Shown here: positions 19,240-28,023 of the stretch, piece by piece
How the letters are laid out: each line of letters opens with the position of its first letter
Numbering within the stretch: position 1 is the first letter of the stretch
NCBI RefSeq assembly: GCF_020171285.1
Contig: NZ_JAIUZI010000015.1
Coordinates: 62,001 to 126,000, forward strand
Direction: 5' to 3'
Length of the DNA: 64,000 nt
Origin: Seohaeicola saemankumensis
GTDB lineage: Bacteria; Pseudomonadota; Alphaproteobacteria; Rhodobacterales; Rhodobacteraceae
Notes under the pieces: model-generated
Told to the model about the DNA's origin: nothing
Seen by the model: only the letters and a program-made list of their open reading frames with translations
Databases searched by the model: none
Program-made: the position numbers and the translations under genes

Positions 19240-20115
19240 ATGGCAATCACAGCAGCACTGGTTAAAGAACTGCGCGACAGCACCGGCGCAGGCATGATGG
19301 ACGCCAAGAAGGCGCTGACCGAAACCGGCGGTGACATGGAAGCCGCTGTTGACTGGCTGCGCACCAAGGGTCTGGCCAAAGCCGCCAAGAAATCCGGCCG
19401 TACCGCAGCCGAAGGTCTGGTCGCCGTTGTCGTAGACTGTGGCAAAGGCGTCGCGGTCGAGGTGAACTCGGAAACCGACTTTGTCGGAAAGAATGCCGAA
19501 TTCCAGGAAATGGTCGCGGGCTTTGCCAAGGCCGCGCTGAGCGTTGACGATGTCGAGGCACTGAAAGCCGCCGAAATCGGTGGCAAAGCGGTCGCTGATA
19601 TCCTGACCGACAAGATCGCCACCATTGGCGAAAACATGTCTGTGCGCCGCATGGCATCGGTCGAAGGTGAGACCGTGGTGTCCTATGTCCACAATCCCGC
19701 CACTGCTGGCATGGGCAAGATCGGTGTTCTGGTTGCCATGACCGGAGGCGATGAGGCTTTTGGCAAGCAGGTTGCGATGCACATCGCGGCTGTGAACCCC
19801 GCCTCGCTGAGCGAAGCGGATCTGGACCCCGCCGTGGTCGAGAAGGAAAAGCAGGTCCAGATGGATATTGCCCGTGAATCCGGCAAGCCGGAGCAGGTGA
19901 TCGAAAAGATGATCGTCGGTCGGATGAAGAAGTTCATGGCCGAAGTGACCTTGCTGAACCAGCAATTCGTGGTGAACCCCGACCTGACCGTTGGCGCCGC
20001 TGCAGAAGAAGCCGGCGCGACAATCACCGGTTTTGTACGCCTGGAAGTGGGAGAAGGTATCGAAGTCGAGAAAGAAGACTTCGCCGCTGAAGTCGCCAAG
20101 GCGGCACAGGGCTAA
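19240..20115 (+). CDS. tsf: Elongation factor Ts
   Basis: The 291-residue protein is EF-Ts, the nucleotide exchange factor for EF-Tu. It has the N-terminal UBA-like region [22 protein letters not shown], the TDFVGKN motif in the core ([12 protein letters not shown]), and VAMHIAA. Length is standard. It is preceded by GAGGAG and is the last gene of the rpsB-tsf operon, closed by two hairpins. Confidence 0.97.
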   Translation: MAITAALVKELRDSTGAGMMDAKKALTETGGDMEAAVDWLRTKGLAKAAKKSGRTAAEGLVAVVVDCGKGVAVEVNSETDFVGKNAEFQEMVAGFAKAALSVDDVEALKAAEIGGKAVADILTDKIATIGENMSVRRMASVEGETVVSYVHNPATAGMGKIGVLVAMTGGDEAFGKQVAMHIAAVNPASLSEADLDPAVVEKEKQVQMDIARESGKPEQVIEKMIVGRMKKFMAEVTLLNQQFVVNPDLTVGAAAEEAGATITGFVRLEVGEGIEVEKEDFAAEVAKAAQG

Positions 20116-20119
20116 GATC

Positions 20120-20208
20120 ACTGGCGCGGGGCACCGCGCCAGTCCTTCAGGAGTTCCTGAGAGCCAAACGAGTCGGAGCCGCGCTGATAGCGCGGCTCCT
20201 TTTCTTTT
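20120..20208 (+). terminator. Tandem terminators after tsf
   Basis: A first 10-base-pair hairpin ACTGGCGCGG/CCGCGCCAGT (20120-20143) lacks a T-run. A second, GGAGCCGCGC/GCGCGGCTCC with loop TGATA (20175-20199), is followed by TTTTCTTTT and is a strong Rho-independent terminator. Confidence 0.92.
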
Positions 20209-20437
20209 GACGGCCCCGATAACAATGGGGATGGATGGGACCGAACAAACATTTCCGGCCCGACCACGGATCAATACGCAACCGAACCGGACAGGTCAGA
20301 GAGCCCTGATATCACAGGGATCGGTTCCTGTCGTTCCTTGGCTAAAGCCACCACTCACGGAACTTTGACACTCTGCAACGTTTTCAACGATTCAGAAAGT
20401 CATGATTTCCTTACCTAAGGTCAGGTGCCAAAGAAGG
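20209..20437. other. Intergenic, tail-to-tail region of tsf and the luxR-type gene
   Basis: No gene seen. Close to the end of the luxR-type gene a 9-base direct repeat AAGGTCAGG occurs at 20417 and 20434; its meaning is unknown. Confidence 0.4.
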
Positions 20438-21193
20438 TCAGGCTTCGATGACAAACATCTGATTTTGAAGGGCCGCTTTCAAAACCGCTTGGGCCGTTGT
20501 CTCGACTGACAGCGCCTCGCGGGCCAGGCGCAAGTGCTTCTCGACTGTGGCCGAGGTCAACCCCATCAACAGGGCGATATCCTGCGTCGTTTTCCCATCG
20601 CCGACCCATTCCAAAGCTTCTCGCTGCCGTTTGGTCAAACCCCGGTTTGGCGCGTGGTACGGCAACGTCAGAATTTTTAGGTGCGCGACGTTATTCATGA
20701 GCAGGATTTCCTGGCCATGCTCGTCCCAGATCGCATCGATTTCATCTTGGGTTGCACCAGAGTGGGCACACAGAGAAATAGCCCCCTTGGATCGAGCGGA
20801 AACCGAATTGAAGCTGATGGTATATCCCACAGTCACGCCCATTCGAGCATTGAATTCATAGACCCGGCGTTCATCAGCGGTCATCGTTTGACTTGCCATC
20901 ATCTGGCCAATCATGCGCCAGCTTCCTGCCCCTTCGTTTTCAAGAGCCCATCGCAGCATCGGGGCATGAAAATACAACCCGCCATGCAGGAAACCATCAA
21001 CATATTCTTTGCTGTGGTTGGTCAGGATTACGAAATCTTCGGGATCACCGAGTGATGTCTCGGTACGGTACCGAGTATAACCGTAGATCAATCGGTCAAA
21101 TCCGAACTGTGCCATCTGTTCGGTATGAGCCGCCCAAAGCTCCTCGAGAGACGTAGCGCGGGTTGCATAGCCCAAGTACTCGCGAAAGTTCAT
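20438..21193 (-). CDS. LuxR-family regulator with autoinducer-binding-like domain (orphan)
   Basis: The 251-residue protein has an N-terminal domain resembling the acyl-homoserine-lactone-binding domain (FDRLIYGYTRYRT onward) and a C-terminal HTH of LuxR type (GLTKRQREALEWVGDGKTTQDIA, TSATVEKHLRLAREAL). No luxI is present within 20 kb on either side. By hand alignment to TraR, three ligand-contact positions differ: Trp57 is Tyr, Tyr61 is Phe and the invariant Asp70 is Ala. It may thus sense another ligand or none. The ATG at 21193 fits the family start; an upstream in-frame extension is unlike the family. Confidence 0.85.
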   Translation of the reverse strand: MNFREYLGYATRATSLEELWAAHTEQMAQFGFDRLIYGYTRYRTETSLGDPEDFVILTNHSKEYVDGFLHGGLYFHAPMLRWALENEGAGSWRMIGQMMASQTMTADERRVYEFNARMGVTVGYTISFNSVSARSKGAISLCAHSGATQDEIDAIWDEHGQEILLMNNVAHLKILTLPYHAPNRGLTKRQREALEWVGDGKTTQDIALLMGLTSATVEKHLRLAREALSVETTAQAVLKAALQNQMFVIEA

Positions 21194-21491
21194 ACCGGGG
21201 TCCAGTCGCGATCGACAGCCGAAGGGCAACAAAAAACCTCGCCATTGCCGGGATATAGGCAACACCGCGGCGCGCAAATCTCTTGCACGAATTCCGGACA
21301 TGCGTCCGAATAGACCCTTACAACCCGGGGAGAGTGGACCCGGGAATACTCACTTGGCATTCAAACTTCCCCATTCACACACAGTGATAGACGCGAAGGG
21401 GGAGAGCTGTCCAGCATACAGAACCAGCTGTCGCTTGCCCAAAATGTCGCGGGACACCAAGGATTACCGGGCCAATCTACGCTACATCCGA
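21194..21491. other. Intergenic region upstream of the luxR-type gene
   Basis: Holds the luxR promoter side and the upstream end of the MaoC gene's 3' flank. I saw two copies of ACCCGGG about 15 bases apart (near 21327-21345) but no clear lux box and no supported small gene. Confidence 0.4.
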
Positions 21492-21968
21492 TCAACTTTG
21501 TGAATCGAAGATCGCCATGCCCAGCCAGTCAGCCACAAGTGCCGGAGTTTCGCTGCCTTCGATTTCGATCGTCATTCCCAGCTCACGCAACATTTGGGTA
21601 TCGGTTTTTGCAGTCAGGCTTTTCAGCGTGAAACGCCCTCGCACCCTGGATCCGGCGGGTACCGGTGACAGGAAGCGCAGTTTGTTGAAACCGTAGTTGA
21701 TCCCCATCGACTGGCCCGGTGCCGGCTGCACGCATTCATAGACAAATTTGCTTGCCAGCGAGAGGGTCAGAAACCCATGCGCGATCGTGCCGCCAAACGG
21801 AGTTTCGGCGGCGGCGCGCTCCGGGTCGATATGAATCCATTGGTGATCGTGGGTCACGTCGGCAAATGTGTCGATCATCTCTTGGTCGATCAGAACCCAG
21901 TCCGAAACCCCGAGTTCCGTTCCGATCTTGTCTGCCATTCGGTCACAGGCAGTTTGGGCAGGTGTCAT
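21492..21968 (-). CDS. MaoC-family (R)-enoyl-CoA hydratase/dehydratase
   Basis: The 158-residue protein is a single hot-dog-fold MaoC domain, which hydrates trans-2-enoyl-CoA to (R)-3-hydroxyacyl-CoA or the reverse. The catalytic pattern is seen in the segment VTHDHQWIHIDPERA, where Asp and His supply the hydratase dyad, followed by PFGGTIAHGFLTLSL. It is the second gene of a two-gene minus-strand unit, 16 bases after the MDR oxidoreductase gene. It lies beside the acyl-CoA dehydrogenase block and may supply its hydration step. Confidence 0.88.
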   Translation of the reverse strand: MTPAQTACDRMADKIGTELGVSDWVLIDQEMIDTFADVTHDHQWIHIDPERAAAETPFGGTIAHGFLTLSLASKFVYECVQPAPGQSMGINYGFNKLRFLSPVPAGSRVRGRFTLKSLTAKTDTQMLRELGMTIEIEGSETPALVADWLGMAIFDSQS

Positions 21969-21984
21969 GTCAGCACTCCTTCAT

Positions 21985-22989
21985 TCATGCCGGATCCGGC
22001 CCGACGCGGACCATCCGTTTGCCTTTGTTTTCTCCGGCCAGCAGGCCAATCAACGCAGCGGGCGTGTTTTCCAGGCCCTCTACCACATCTTCGATCACTT
22101 TGATCTGTCCGTTGGAAACCCATGTCTGCAAGGCGCGGGTGGCGGCGGCGTCTTCGCGGGCGAAATCTGAAACGATGAACCCCTCCATTCGCAAACGTTT
22201 CACCACGACAAGCCCGGGCAGGTTGCGCGGGCCGGTGCCACCAGCCTTGTCATACTGGCTGATCGCGCCACAGCACACGACCCGACCACGCTCGTTCATC
22301 AGAAACAAAGCGGTTTCAAGAACTTGTCCGCTGACATTGTCAAAGTAGACGTCGACACCATCCGGGCAGGCCGCCTTGAGCTCTTTGAACATTCCGGGGT
22401 CGCGGTAATCTACGCAGGCGTCAAATCCCAAGTCGTCTTTCACCCAGGCGCATTTCTCAGCGCCACCGGCGATGCCGACGACCCGGCACCCCATTGCCTT
22501 GGCGATTTGACCCACGAAACACCCCACGGCGCCGGCTGCGGCGGAAACTAACACGGTTTCTCCCGCGATTGGCCGTCCGACACCAACCAATCCGTGAAAC
22601 GCGGTGCGCCCGGCTACGCCATATACGCTCATCATATGGGTCAGGGGTCGGATATCCGGCACTTTGGTCAGCTTCTTGGCGGGCAAGACGTTGTAATCGC
22701 ACCAGACGTTCTCCGAGGTCACAATATCACCGGCCTGGAACCGGTCGCTGTTGCTCTCCATCACTTCGCTGAGCGCGAAGCAGGGCATTGCATCGCCCGG
22801 ACCCACGGCATCGCGATAGGTTGCGCCCTGCATCCAGGCCCGCGCGGCGGCATCAATGGAGATGAGCACCGTGCGCAGCAACACCTCACCTTTACCGGGT
22901 GCGGGTATGTCCGCATCGCGCACCGCAAAATGTGCCTCGGTCAGCCTCTCTTTGGGCAACTCGGCAATTGCCACCTGTCGGTTCTTCAT
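21985..22989 (-). CDS. NADP-dependent MDR oxidoreductase, zinc-free (CurA/leukotriene B4 dehydrogenase-like)
   Basis: The 334-residue protein belongs to the zinc-free medium-chain reductases that reduce conjugated C=C bonds of enones with NADPH. The nucleotide-binding segment GETVLVSAAAGAVGCFVGQIAKAMGCRVVGIAGG is clear, preceded by YGVAGRTAFHGL. The family start MKNRQVAIAELP is at 22989, with GGAGGA 5 bases upstream. It is followed by the MaoC gene, so the two probably act on the same class of substrate. The exact enone is unknown. Confidence 0.87.
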   Translation of the reverse strand: MKNRQVAIAELPKERLTEAHFAVRDADIPAPGKGEVLLRTVLISIDAAARAWMQGATYRDAVGPGDAMPCFALSEVMESNSDRFQAGDIVTSENVWCDYNVLPAKKLTKVPDIRPLTHMMSVYGVAGRTAFHGLVGVGRPIAGETVLVSAAAGAVGCFVGQIAKAMGCRVVGIAGGAEKCAWVKDDLGFDACVDYRDPGMFKELKAACPDGVDVYFDNVSGQVLETALFLMNERGRVVCCGAISQYDKAGGTGPRNLPGLVVVKRLRMEGFIVSDFAREDAAATRALQTWVSNGQIKVIEDVVEGLENTPAALIGLLAGENKGKRMVRVGPDPA

Positions 22990-23081
22990 GTCTATCCTCC
23001 TCTCGTCAGCAATCATCGGGTTGCAGCGCGGGCAAACTTGGGTAGCTTGCACCTGAATCCTTTTGCCCGGCGGAGAGCCCG

Positions 23082-23738
23082 ATGACCCGTGAATATCGTC
23101 AACATGTCTACCAACCGCCCAAGGGTGCGGTGGATCTTCTTTTGGTGCGCCACGGTGAAAGCATGCCCGCGCGCCCGGGCGAAAGCTTTCCGATGAAAGA
23201 TGGGCACGGTGACCCGGCGTTGCACCCCAATGGCGAGGCGCAGGCGCGGGCCGTAGGCGAACGTCTGAAAACGCAACCACTGGCGGCGCTCTACGTCACG
23301 ACACTGCAGCGCACGCACCAGACAGCCGCGCCGCTCGCTGCGTACCTTGGGTTGAAGCCCAGCATCGAGGCGGATCTGCGAGAGGTCCATCTGGGCGAAT
23401 GGGACGGTGGTCTGTACCGGATCAAGGCGTCTGAGGACGCGCCGGAGTTTCAGCGCGCGCGTTCCAATCAAGAGTGGGGCGAAATCCCCGGTGCCGAAAC
23501 CACCGCGCAATTGCACGCCCGGGTTCGGGCCGGGCTTTTGCGGATCGCGGCCAATCACCCCGACCAGCTGGTCGCCGCTTTTGTCCATGGCGGTGTGATC
23601 GGGGCTGCGATGGCGATGGCCTGCGGAGCGGCTCCGTTCGCGTTCAATGGCGCTGCGAACGGGTCGATCAGCCGCCTTGTTATTCAAGGCGGCCAGATGA
23701 CCGTGCGTGGGTTCAACGATTGCGCGCATCTGGGCTGA
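23082..23738 (+). CDS. Histidine phosphatase family protein
   Basis: The 218-residue protein is a phosphoglycerate-mutase-like histidine phosphatase. The phosphohistidine motif is LLVRHGESMP, the second catalytic part is TLQRTHQTAAPLA, and HGGVIGA supplies the late histidine. It has an insertion after RHG (ARPGESFPMKDGHGDPAL). The substrate is unknown. It is expressed divergently from the MDR reductase gene and is convergent with the quinone oxidoreductase gene. A second family member occurs at 28990. Confidence 0.88.
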   Translation: MTREYRQHVYQPPKGAVDLLLVRHGESMPARPGESFPMKDGHGDPALHPNGEAQARAVGERLKTQPLAALYVTTLQRTHQTAAPLAAYLGLKPSIEADLREVHLGEWDGGLYRIKASEDAPEFQRARSNQEWGEIPGAETTAQLHARVRAGLLRIAANHPDQLVAAFVHGGVIGAAMAMACGAAPFAFNGAANGSISRLVIQGGQMTVRGFNDCAHLG

Positions 23739-23752
23739 CACCGGCCTGCCCG

Positions 23753-24748
23753 TCAGTCTACGGTCAGGACCACCTTGCCCATCACCTTGCGGTCCTGCAT
23801 CAGCTCCAGCGCTTGTGCCGCTTCGGCAAGAGGGAAGGTCGCGCTGATGCGCGGCTTGACCTTGCCTTCGGCGTACAGCTTGAACAGATCGGCCATGTTC
23901 TCAGCATGACCTTTGGGGTCGACGCGCACGGACGCTCCCCAAAACACACCAACGATCTGACTGCCCTTCAGCAGCGTCAGGTTTAGCGGGATCTTGGGGA
24001 TTCCGGCCGGGAAACCAACGACCAGGAACCGGCCTTCCCAGGCCAGCGAACGGATTGCAGGTTCGGCGTAAGCGCCGCCAACGGCATCGTAGACAACATC
24101 GACACCTCGTGGACCCGCCAATTCCTTGATCTGGCCAGACAACGCCTTTTGTCCGTCGCGGTCCAGGTCTCGCGGATAAACCAATGTTTCGTCGGCGCCC
24201 AGTTCCTTGCAGAACGCGGCCTTGTCCTCGGATGACACGGCGGCGATGACCTTGGCGCCTGCGGCTTTGCCCAGTTCGATCGCTGCCGCTCCAACACCGC
24301 CGGCCGCGCCCAGGATCAACAGCGTTTCCCCAGCCTTTAGCTTTGCGCGGTCCTTTAGCGCATGATGCGATGTTCCATATGTGAAGATGAAACAGGCCGC
24401 GTCGTCGTAAGGCATGTCATCAGGGACCGGCACAGCCTTGGTCGCATCTACATTCACATGCGTTGCAAACCCCCCGAAACCGGTCAGTGCCAGCACACGG
24501 TCGCCGACTGAGTATCCCTCGACACCTTCGCCCACGGCGATGACGTCACCGGCGATTTCACCGCCCGGTGCATAAGGACGGGGCGGCTTGATCTGATAGA
24601 GATCGCGAATCATTAGGGTGTCGGGAAAATTGAGGCCGGCGGCACGAACACGCACCAAAAGGTGACCAGCCTGTACCTTGGGGTCCGGAAGCTCGGTAAG
24701 TTCAAGTGTTTCGGGACCGCCGGGGGCGGTGCTGAGCATGGCTTTCAT
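23753..24748 (-). CDS. NADPH:quinone oxidoreductase family protein (MDR, zinc-free)
   Basis: The 331-residue protein is a quinone-reductase-like MDR enzyme using NAD(P)H. It starts MKAMLSTAPGGPETLELTELP and has GETLLILGAAGGVGAAAIELGKAAGAKVIA for cofactor binding. No zinc ligands are seen. Members act on quinones or on acyl-CoA thioesters (acrylyl-CoA reductase type). It is transcribed divergently from the acyl-CoA dehydrogenase operon (142 bases between starts), so it may share its regulation and pathway. Confidence 0.88.
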   Translation of the reverse strand: MKAMLSTAPGGPETLELTELPDPKVQAGHLLVRVRAAGLNFPDTLMIRDLYQIKPPRPYAPGGEIAGDVIAVGEGVEGYSVGDRVLALTGFGGFATHVNVDATKAVPVPDDMPYDDAACFIFTYGTSHHALKDRAKLKAGETLLILGAAGGVGAAAIELGKAAGAKVIAAVSSEDKAAFCKELGADETLVYPRDLDRDGQKALSGQIKELAGPRGVDVVYDAVGGAYAEPAIRSLAWEGRFLVVGFPAGIPKIPLNLTLLKGSQIVGVFWGASVRVDPKGHAENMADLFKLYAEGKVKPRISATFPLAEAAQALELMQDRKVMGKVVLTVD

Positions 24749-24890
24749 CGTGTATTTCTCCCGTTTTTGACCCGCGTTTGAGGGTCCACAGTTGGCCCTG
24801 ACTCATCGCCACGCGAAACACTGTTGTCAATCCATTTGTGAAATGCAATTCTGCACAGCGGAATGAAATAAGTGATCGCACGGGGGGAAC

Positions 24891-26054
24891 ATGGCCCGCG
24901 AAACAGAAGATCTGGCGCAGTTTCGTGCCGAACTGCGCAGCTGGATGGAAGAGAACTGCCCGCAAGAGATGCGTGACGGTGGCAACACCGAGGGTAACAT
25001 CTGTTGGGGCGGCAAGAACTGGAAATTTCAGTCGGAAGCCCAAAAAACCTGGTTGGAACGTTGCGTCACCAAGGGATACACCGTACCGACCTGGCCCGTG
25101 GCCTATGGTGGCGCCGGTCTGAACCGCGATCAGGAAAAGATCTTTCATGAGGAGTTGAAACGCATCAATGGCCGTTTGCCGTTGCAAAGCTTCGGCATTT
25201 GGATGCTTGGGCCGGCACTGCTGCACTTCGGTACTGAAGAGCAGAAACTGCATTATCTTCCGCCTATCGCGCGGGGTGAAATTCGTTGGTGCCAGGGCTA
25301 CTCCGAACCAGGCGCGGGTTCCGATCTCGCCAGCGTGCAGACCAAGGGTGAGGACAAGGGCGACCACTGGGTGATTAACGGCCAGAAAGTCTGGACCTCT
25401 TACGCGGACAAGGCGGACTGGATCTTTGCATTGGTGCGTACCGATCGGGACGCGCCCAAGCACAAGGGAATTTCGTTTATTCTCATAGACATGGAGACCG
25501 AAGGTGTTTCAACCCGCCCAATTCGCCTGATCTCGGGCGCGTCGCCTTTCTGTGAAACCTTCTTTGACGACGCCGTCGTGCCGAAAGAGCAAGTCGTTGG
25601 CGAGATCAATCGCGGTTGGGACGTGGCGAAATACTTGCTGACGCATGAGCGCACGATGATATCGGGTGGCGGTCAGGGGTTGGGCGGTGGCCGGTCTTTG
25701 GGCGCGGTTCTGTCCGAAGAGGAACATGGCCTCGAAGACCCGGTCCTGCGCAGCGACGCGATGCGCGCCGAGGTCGACGCGCTGGCGATTTCTCTGACAC
25801 TGGAGCGCTACAAGGATATGGCCGAAGCAGGCCAGGGAACCGGAAACGCTTCGGCAATGCTCAAATACATGGGCACCGAGCTGAACAAGCAGCGGCACGA
25901 GCTGATCATGGCGGCCGGCGGCAGCGATGCGCTGGAATGGGATGACGGGCGTGCGCCCAACTGGTTGCGTACAAAGGCAAATTCGATTGAAGGCGGAACG
26001 TCCGAGGTGATGCTGGGCATTATCTCGAAACGGGTTCTGGGGCTTCCGGGGTAA
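24891..26054 (+). CDS. Acyl-CoA dehydrogenase, catalytic subunit of a probable heteromeric pair
   Basis: The 387-residue flavoprotein forms a 2,3-double bond in an acyl-CoA and passes electrons to ETF. Seen are CQGYSEPGAGSDLAS (FAD/substrate region), WVINGQKVWTSYADKADW, and near the end NSIEGGTSEVMLGIISKRVLGLP, whose Glu aligns with the catalytic base Glu376 of MCAD. The start at 24891 follows GGGGGGAAC. The next gene, 9 bases on, is a second acyl-CoA dehydrogenase lacking this Glu. Such pairs form alpha2-beta2 enzymes for bulky substrates such as steroid side chains in actinobacteria. Confidence 0.92.
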   Translation: MARETEDLAQFRAELRSWMEENCPQEMRDGGNTEGNICWGGKNWKFQSEAQKTWLERCVTKGYTVPTWPVAYGGAGLNRDQEKIFHEELKRINGRLPLQSFGIWMLGPALLHFGTEEQKLHYLPPIARGEIRWCQGYSEPGAGSDLASVQTKGEDKGDHWVINGQKVWTSYADKADWIFALVRTDRDAPKHKGISFILIDMETEGVSTRPIRLISGASPFCETFFDDAVVPKEQVVGEINRGWDVAKYLLTHERTMISGGGQGLGGGRSLGAVLSEEEHGLEDPVLRSDAMRAEVDALAISLTLERYKDMAEAGQGTGNASAMLKYMGTELNKQRHELIMAAGGSDALEWDDGRAPNWLRTKANSIEGGTSEVMLGIISKRVLGLPG

Positions 26055-26063
26055 GGCAAGACA

Positions 26064-27179
26064 ATGGCAAAACTGGTTAAAAGTGAAGAAGAGGTCATGC
26101 TGGCCGACGCTGCGCGTGGCTTTTTGGACGGCGCGGCACCTGTCGCGCATCTGCGCGGTTTGCGCGACGCGGGCAAAACCCACGACCCGTCTCTGTGGAA
26201 AGAAATGGCCGACATGGGCTGGGCGGGCATTCTGGTCCCGGAAGATGCCGGCGGTTCGGATATGGGCTACGCCGCGGCTGCCGTACTGGCCGAGGAAATG
26301 GGAAAGACGCTGGTGTCCAGCCCGTTCCTGTCCACAGCCGTCATCGCGGCGACGGCCCTGCGACAGGTTGCCGATGACCGTGCCAAAGACGCGCTGAGCA
26401 AGATCGCAAGTGGTGAGATCACCTATGCGCTCGCGATTGACGAGAGCAATAAGTTCGACCCGCAAGCCACAGATTTAAAGGCTGAAAAGGTGGGCAATGG
26501 GTTCCGCCTGACGGGCGAAAAGCGCTTTGTCGTTGACGGTGGCCTGGCTGATCGCCTGTTGGTACTGGCCAAGACGGACGCCGGCCTGACGCTGTTTGAC
26601 ATTCCGGCGGATCGCGCAGGAGTTGAGCGGACTCCGCAGAGCATGATCGACAGCCGCGATGCGGCCAAGGTTGCCTTCGATGGTGTCGAGGCGAATGGCG
26701 AAGATGTTGTCGGCAATGTCGACGACGCAATGAGTGTTCTGAAACCCGCGTTGGAGGCTGGACAAGCCGTTTTGGCGGCGGAAGTGGCTGGTGTCGCGGC
26801 AGGGGCGTTTGGCATGACGGTCGAATACCTCAAAGAGCGCAAACAGTTCGGCGTTCAGATCGGCACCTTTCAGGCTCTGCAACACAGGGCCGCGCATCTG
26901 TGGTGCGAAACCGAGGTAACGGCCTCTGCCATTTTGCATGCGGGCCGGAAACTGGACGAAGATCCGGAGAACGCCACGCTTGCAGTATCGCTGGCGAAAG
27001 CTCGTGCAACCGCAACCGCATCGCTTGCGGTCCGCGAAGGCGTCCAAATGCATGGCGGCATCGGGATGACCGATGATTTCGACATGGGGTTCTACATGAA
27101 ACGCGCCCGTGTCACCGCCGAGTGGTTGGGGGACTACGGATATCACGCCGCCCAGGTCGCCAAACTGCGTGGCTTCTGA
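26064..27179 (+). CDS. Acyl-CoA dehydrogenase, probable non-catalytic partner subunit
   Basis: The 371-residue protein has the acyl-CoA dehydrogenase fold (MADMGWAGILVPEDAGGSDMGYAAAAVLAEEMG, VEYLKERKQFGVQIGTFQALQHRAAHLW, MHGGIGMTDDFDMGFYMKRA). The region that should carry the catalytic Glu after this reads TAEWLGDYGY, with Leu at the aligned position. It therefore probably binds FAD or contributes structure while the preceding gene product does catalysis. It is 9 bases downstream of that gene and 9 bases ahead of an SDR gene, within one operon. Confidence 0.9.
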   Translation: MAKLVKSEEEVMLADAARGFLDGAAPVAHLRGLRDAGKTHDPSLWKEMADMGWAGILVPEDAGGSDMGYAAAAVLAEEMGKTLVSSPFLSTAVIAATALRQVADDRAKDALSKIASGEITYALAIDESNKFDPQATDLKAEKVGNGFRLTGEKRFVVDGGLADRLLVLAKTDAGLTLFDIPADRAGVERTPQSMIDSRDAAKVAFDGVEANGEDVVGNVDDAMSVLKPALEAGQAVLAAEVAGVAAGAFGMTVEYLKERKQFGVQIGTFQALQHRAAHLWCETEVTASAILHAGRKLDEDPENATLAVSLAKARATATASLAVREGVQMHGGIGMTDDFDMGFYMKRARVTAEWLGDYGYHAAQVAKLRGF

Positions 27180-27188
27180 GGAGAGACC

Positions 27189-28010
27189 ATGACACCTGAC
27201 GTTCTGTTTTCCCTGCCTGGCAAGACCGCACTGGTCACCGGCGGGGCTACCGGTATAGGCCGTATGGCAGCCGAAGGGCTGGTTGCTGCCGGTGCTCGGG
27301 TTCTGATCGCCAGCCGCAAGGGCGAGGCCTGCGAGGCGATTGCAGATGAGTTGAATGCTCTGGACCTGCAGGGATCGGCCGAGGGATTTGCCGGCGATGT
27401 CAGCAGCGAGGCGGGCATCGACGCTCTGGTTGCCGAGGTCAAGAACCGCACGGAAACGCTTGATATCCTTATGAACAATGCCGGTCGCACATGGGGTGCG
27501 CCATTGGGCCAGTTTCCTTTTCAGGGCTGGGGCAAGGTGATGGATCTGAATGTCGCCGGGCTCTTCCAACTGACCCAGTCACTGCTGCCGATGCTGATTG
27601 CATCCGGCTCGATTGATGATCCGTCACGTGTGGTCAATGTCGGCTCGGTGATGGGCGAGGTGCCAATGGGCGACGGCGCCTACAGTTACTCTGCGTCCAA
27701 AGCCGCAGTGCTGCACCTGACCAAGATCCTGGCCAAGGAATTGTCGGGCCAAGCGGTAACCGTGAACGCCTTGGCGCCGGGGCCGTTTGAATCAAAGATG
27801 ACCGCCTTTGCGATGGGCAATGATGATCAGAGAGACAAGGTCGGCGACGATGTACCGATGAAACGCGTCGGGCGCGGTGAGGATATCGCCGGCTGCATGC
27901 AGTTTCTCTGCAGTCGCGGCGGGGCCTATGTGACCGGGGCTGTCATACCAGTGTCCGGTGGCATCAACGTCAGCACCGGCGGTAACATCTTTGAAAGCGC
28001 GTTGCACTGA
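27189..28010 (+). CDS. SDR family oxidoreductase
   Basis: The 273-residue protein is a classical short-chain dehydrogenase with cofactor motif TGGATGIGRMAAEG, NNAGRTWG, and catalytic Ser and YSYSASKAA (Tyr-x-x-x-Lys). The C-terminal VTGAVIPVSGGINVSTGG is typical. It probably oxidises a hydroxyacyl-CoA or alcohol produced by the neighbouring acyl-CoA enzymes. It is the third gene of the acyl-CoA dehydrogenase operon, 13 bases ahead of a second SDR gene. Confidence 0.9.
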   Translation: MTPDVLFSLPGKTALVTGGATGIGRMAAEGLVAAGARVLIASRKGEACEAIADELNALDLQGSAEGFAGDVSSEAGIDALVAEVKNRTETLDILMNNAGRTWGAPLGQFPFQGWGKVMDLNVAGLFQLTQSLLPMLIASGSIDDPSRVVNVGSVMGEVPMGDGAYSYSASKAAVLHLTKILAKELSGQAVTVNALAPGPFESKMTAFAMGNDDQRDKVGDDVPMKRVGRGEDIAGCMQFLCSRGGAYVTGAVIPVSGGINVSTGGNIFESALH

Positions 28011-28023
28011 GGGAGCTGGAATC

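Noticed and set aside
19195-20274. A 359-codon minus-strand frame opposite tsf
   Set aside because: It covers the tsf terminators and gene in antisense. The translation looks like a mirror artefact.
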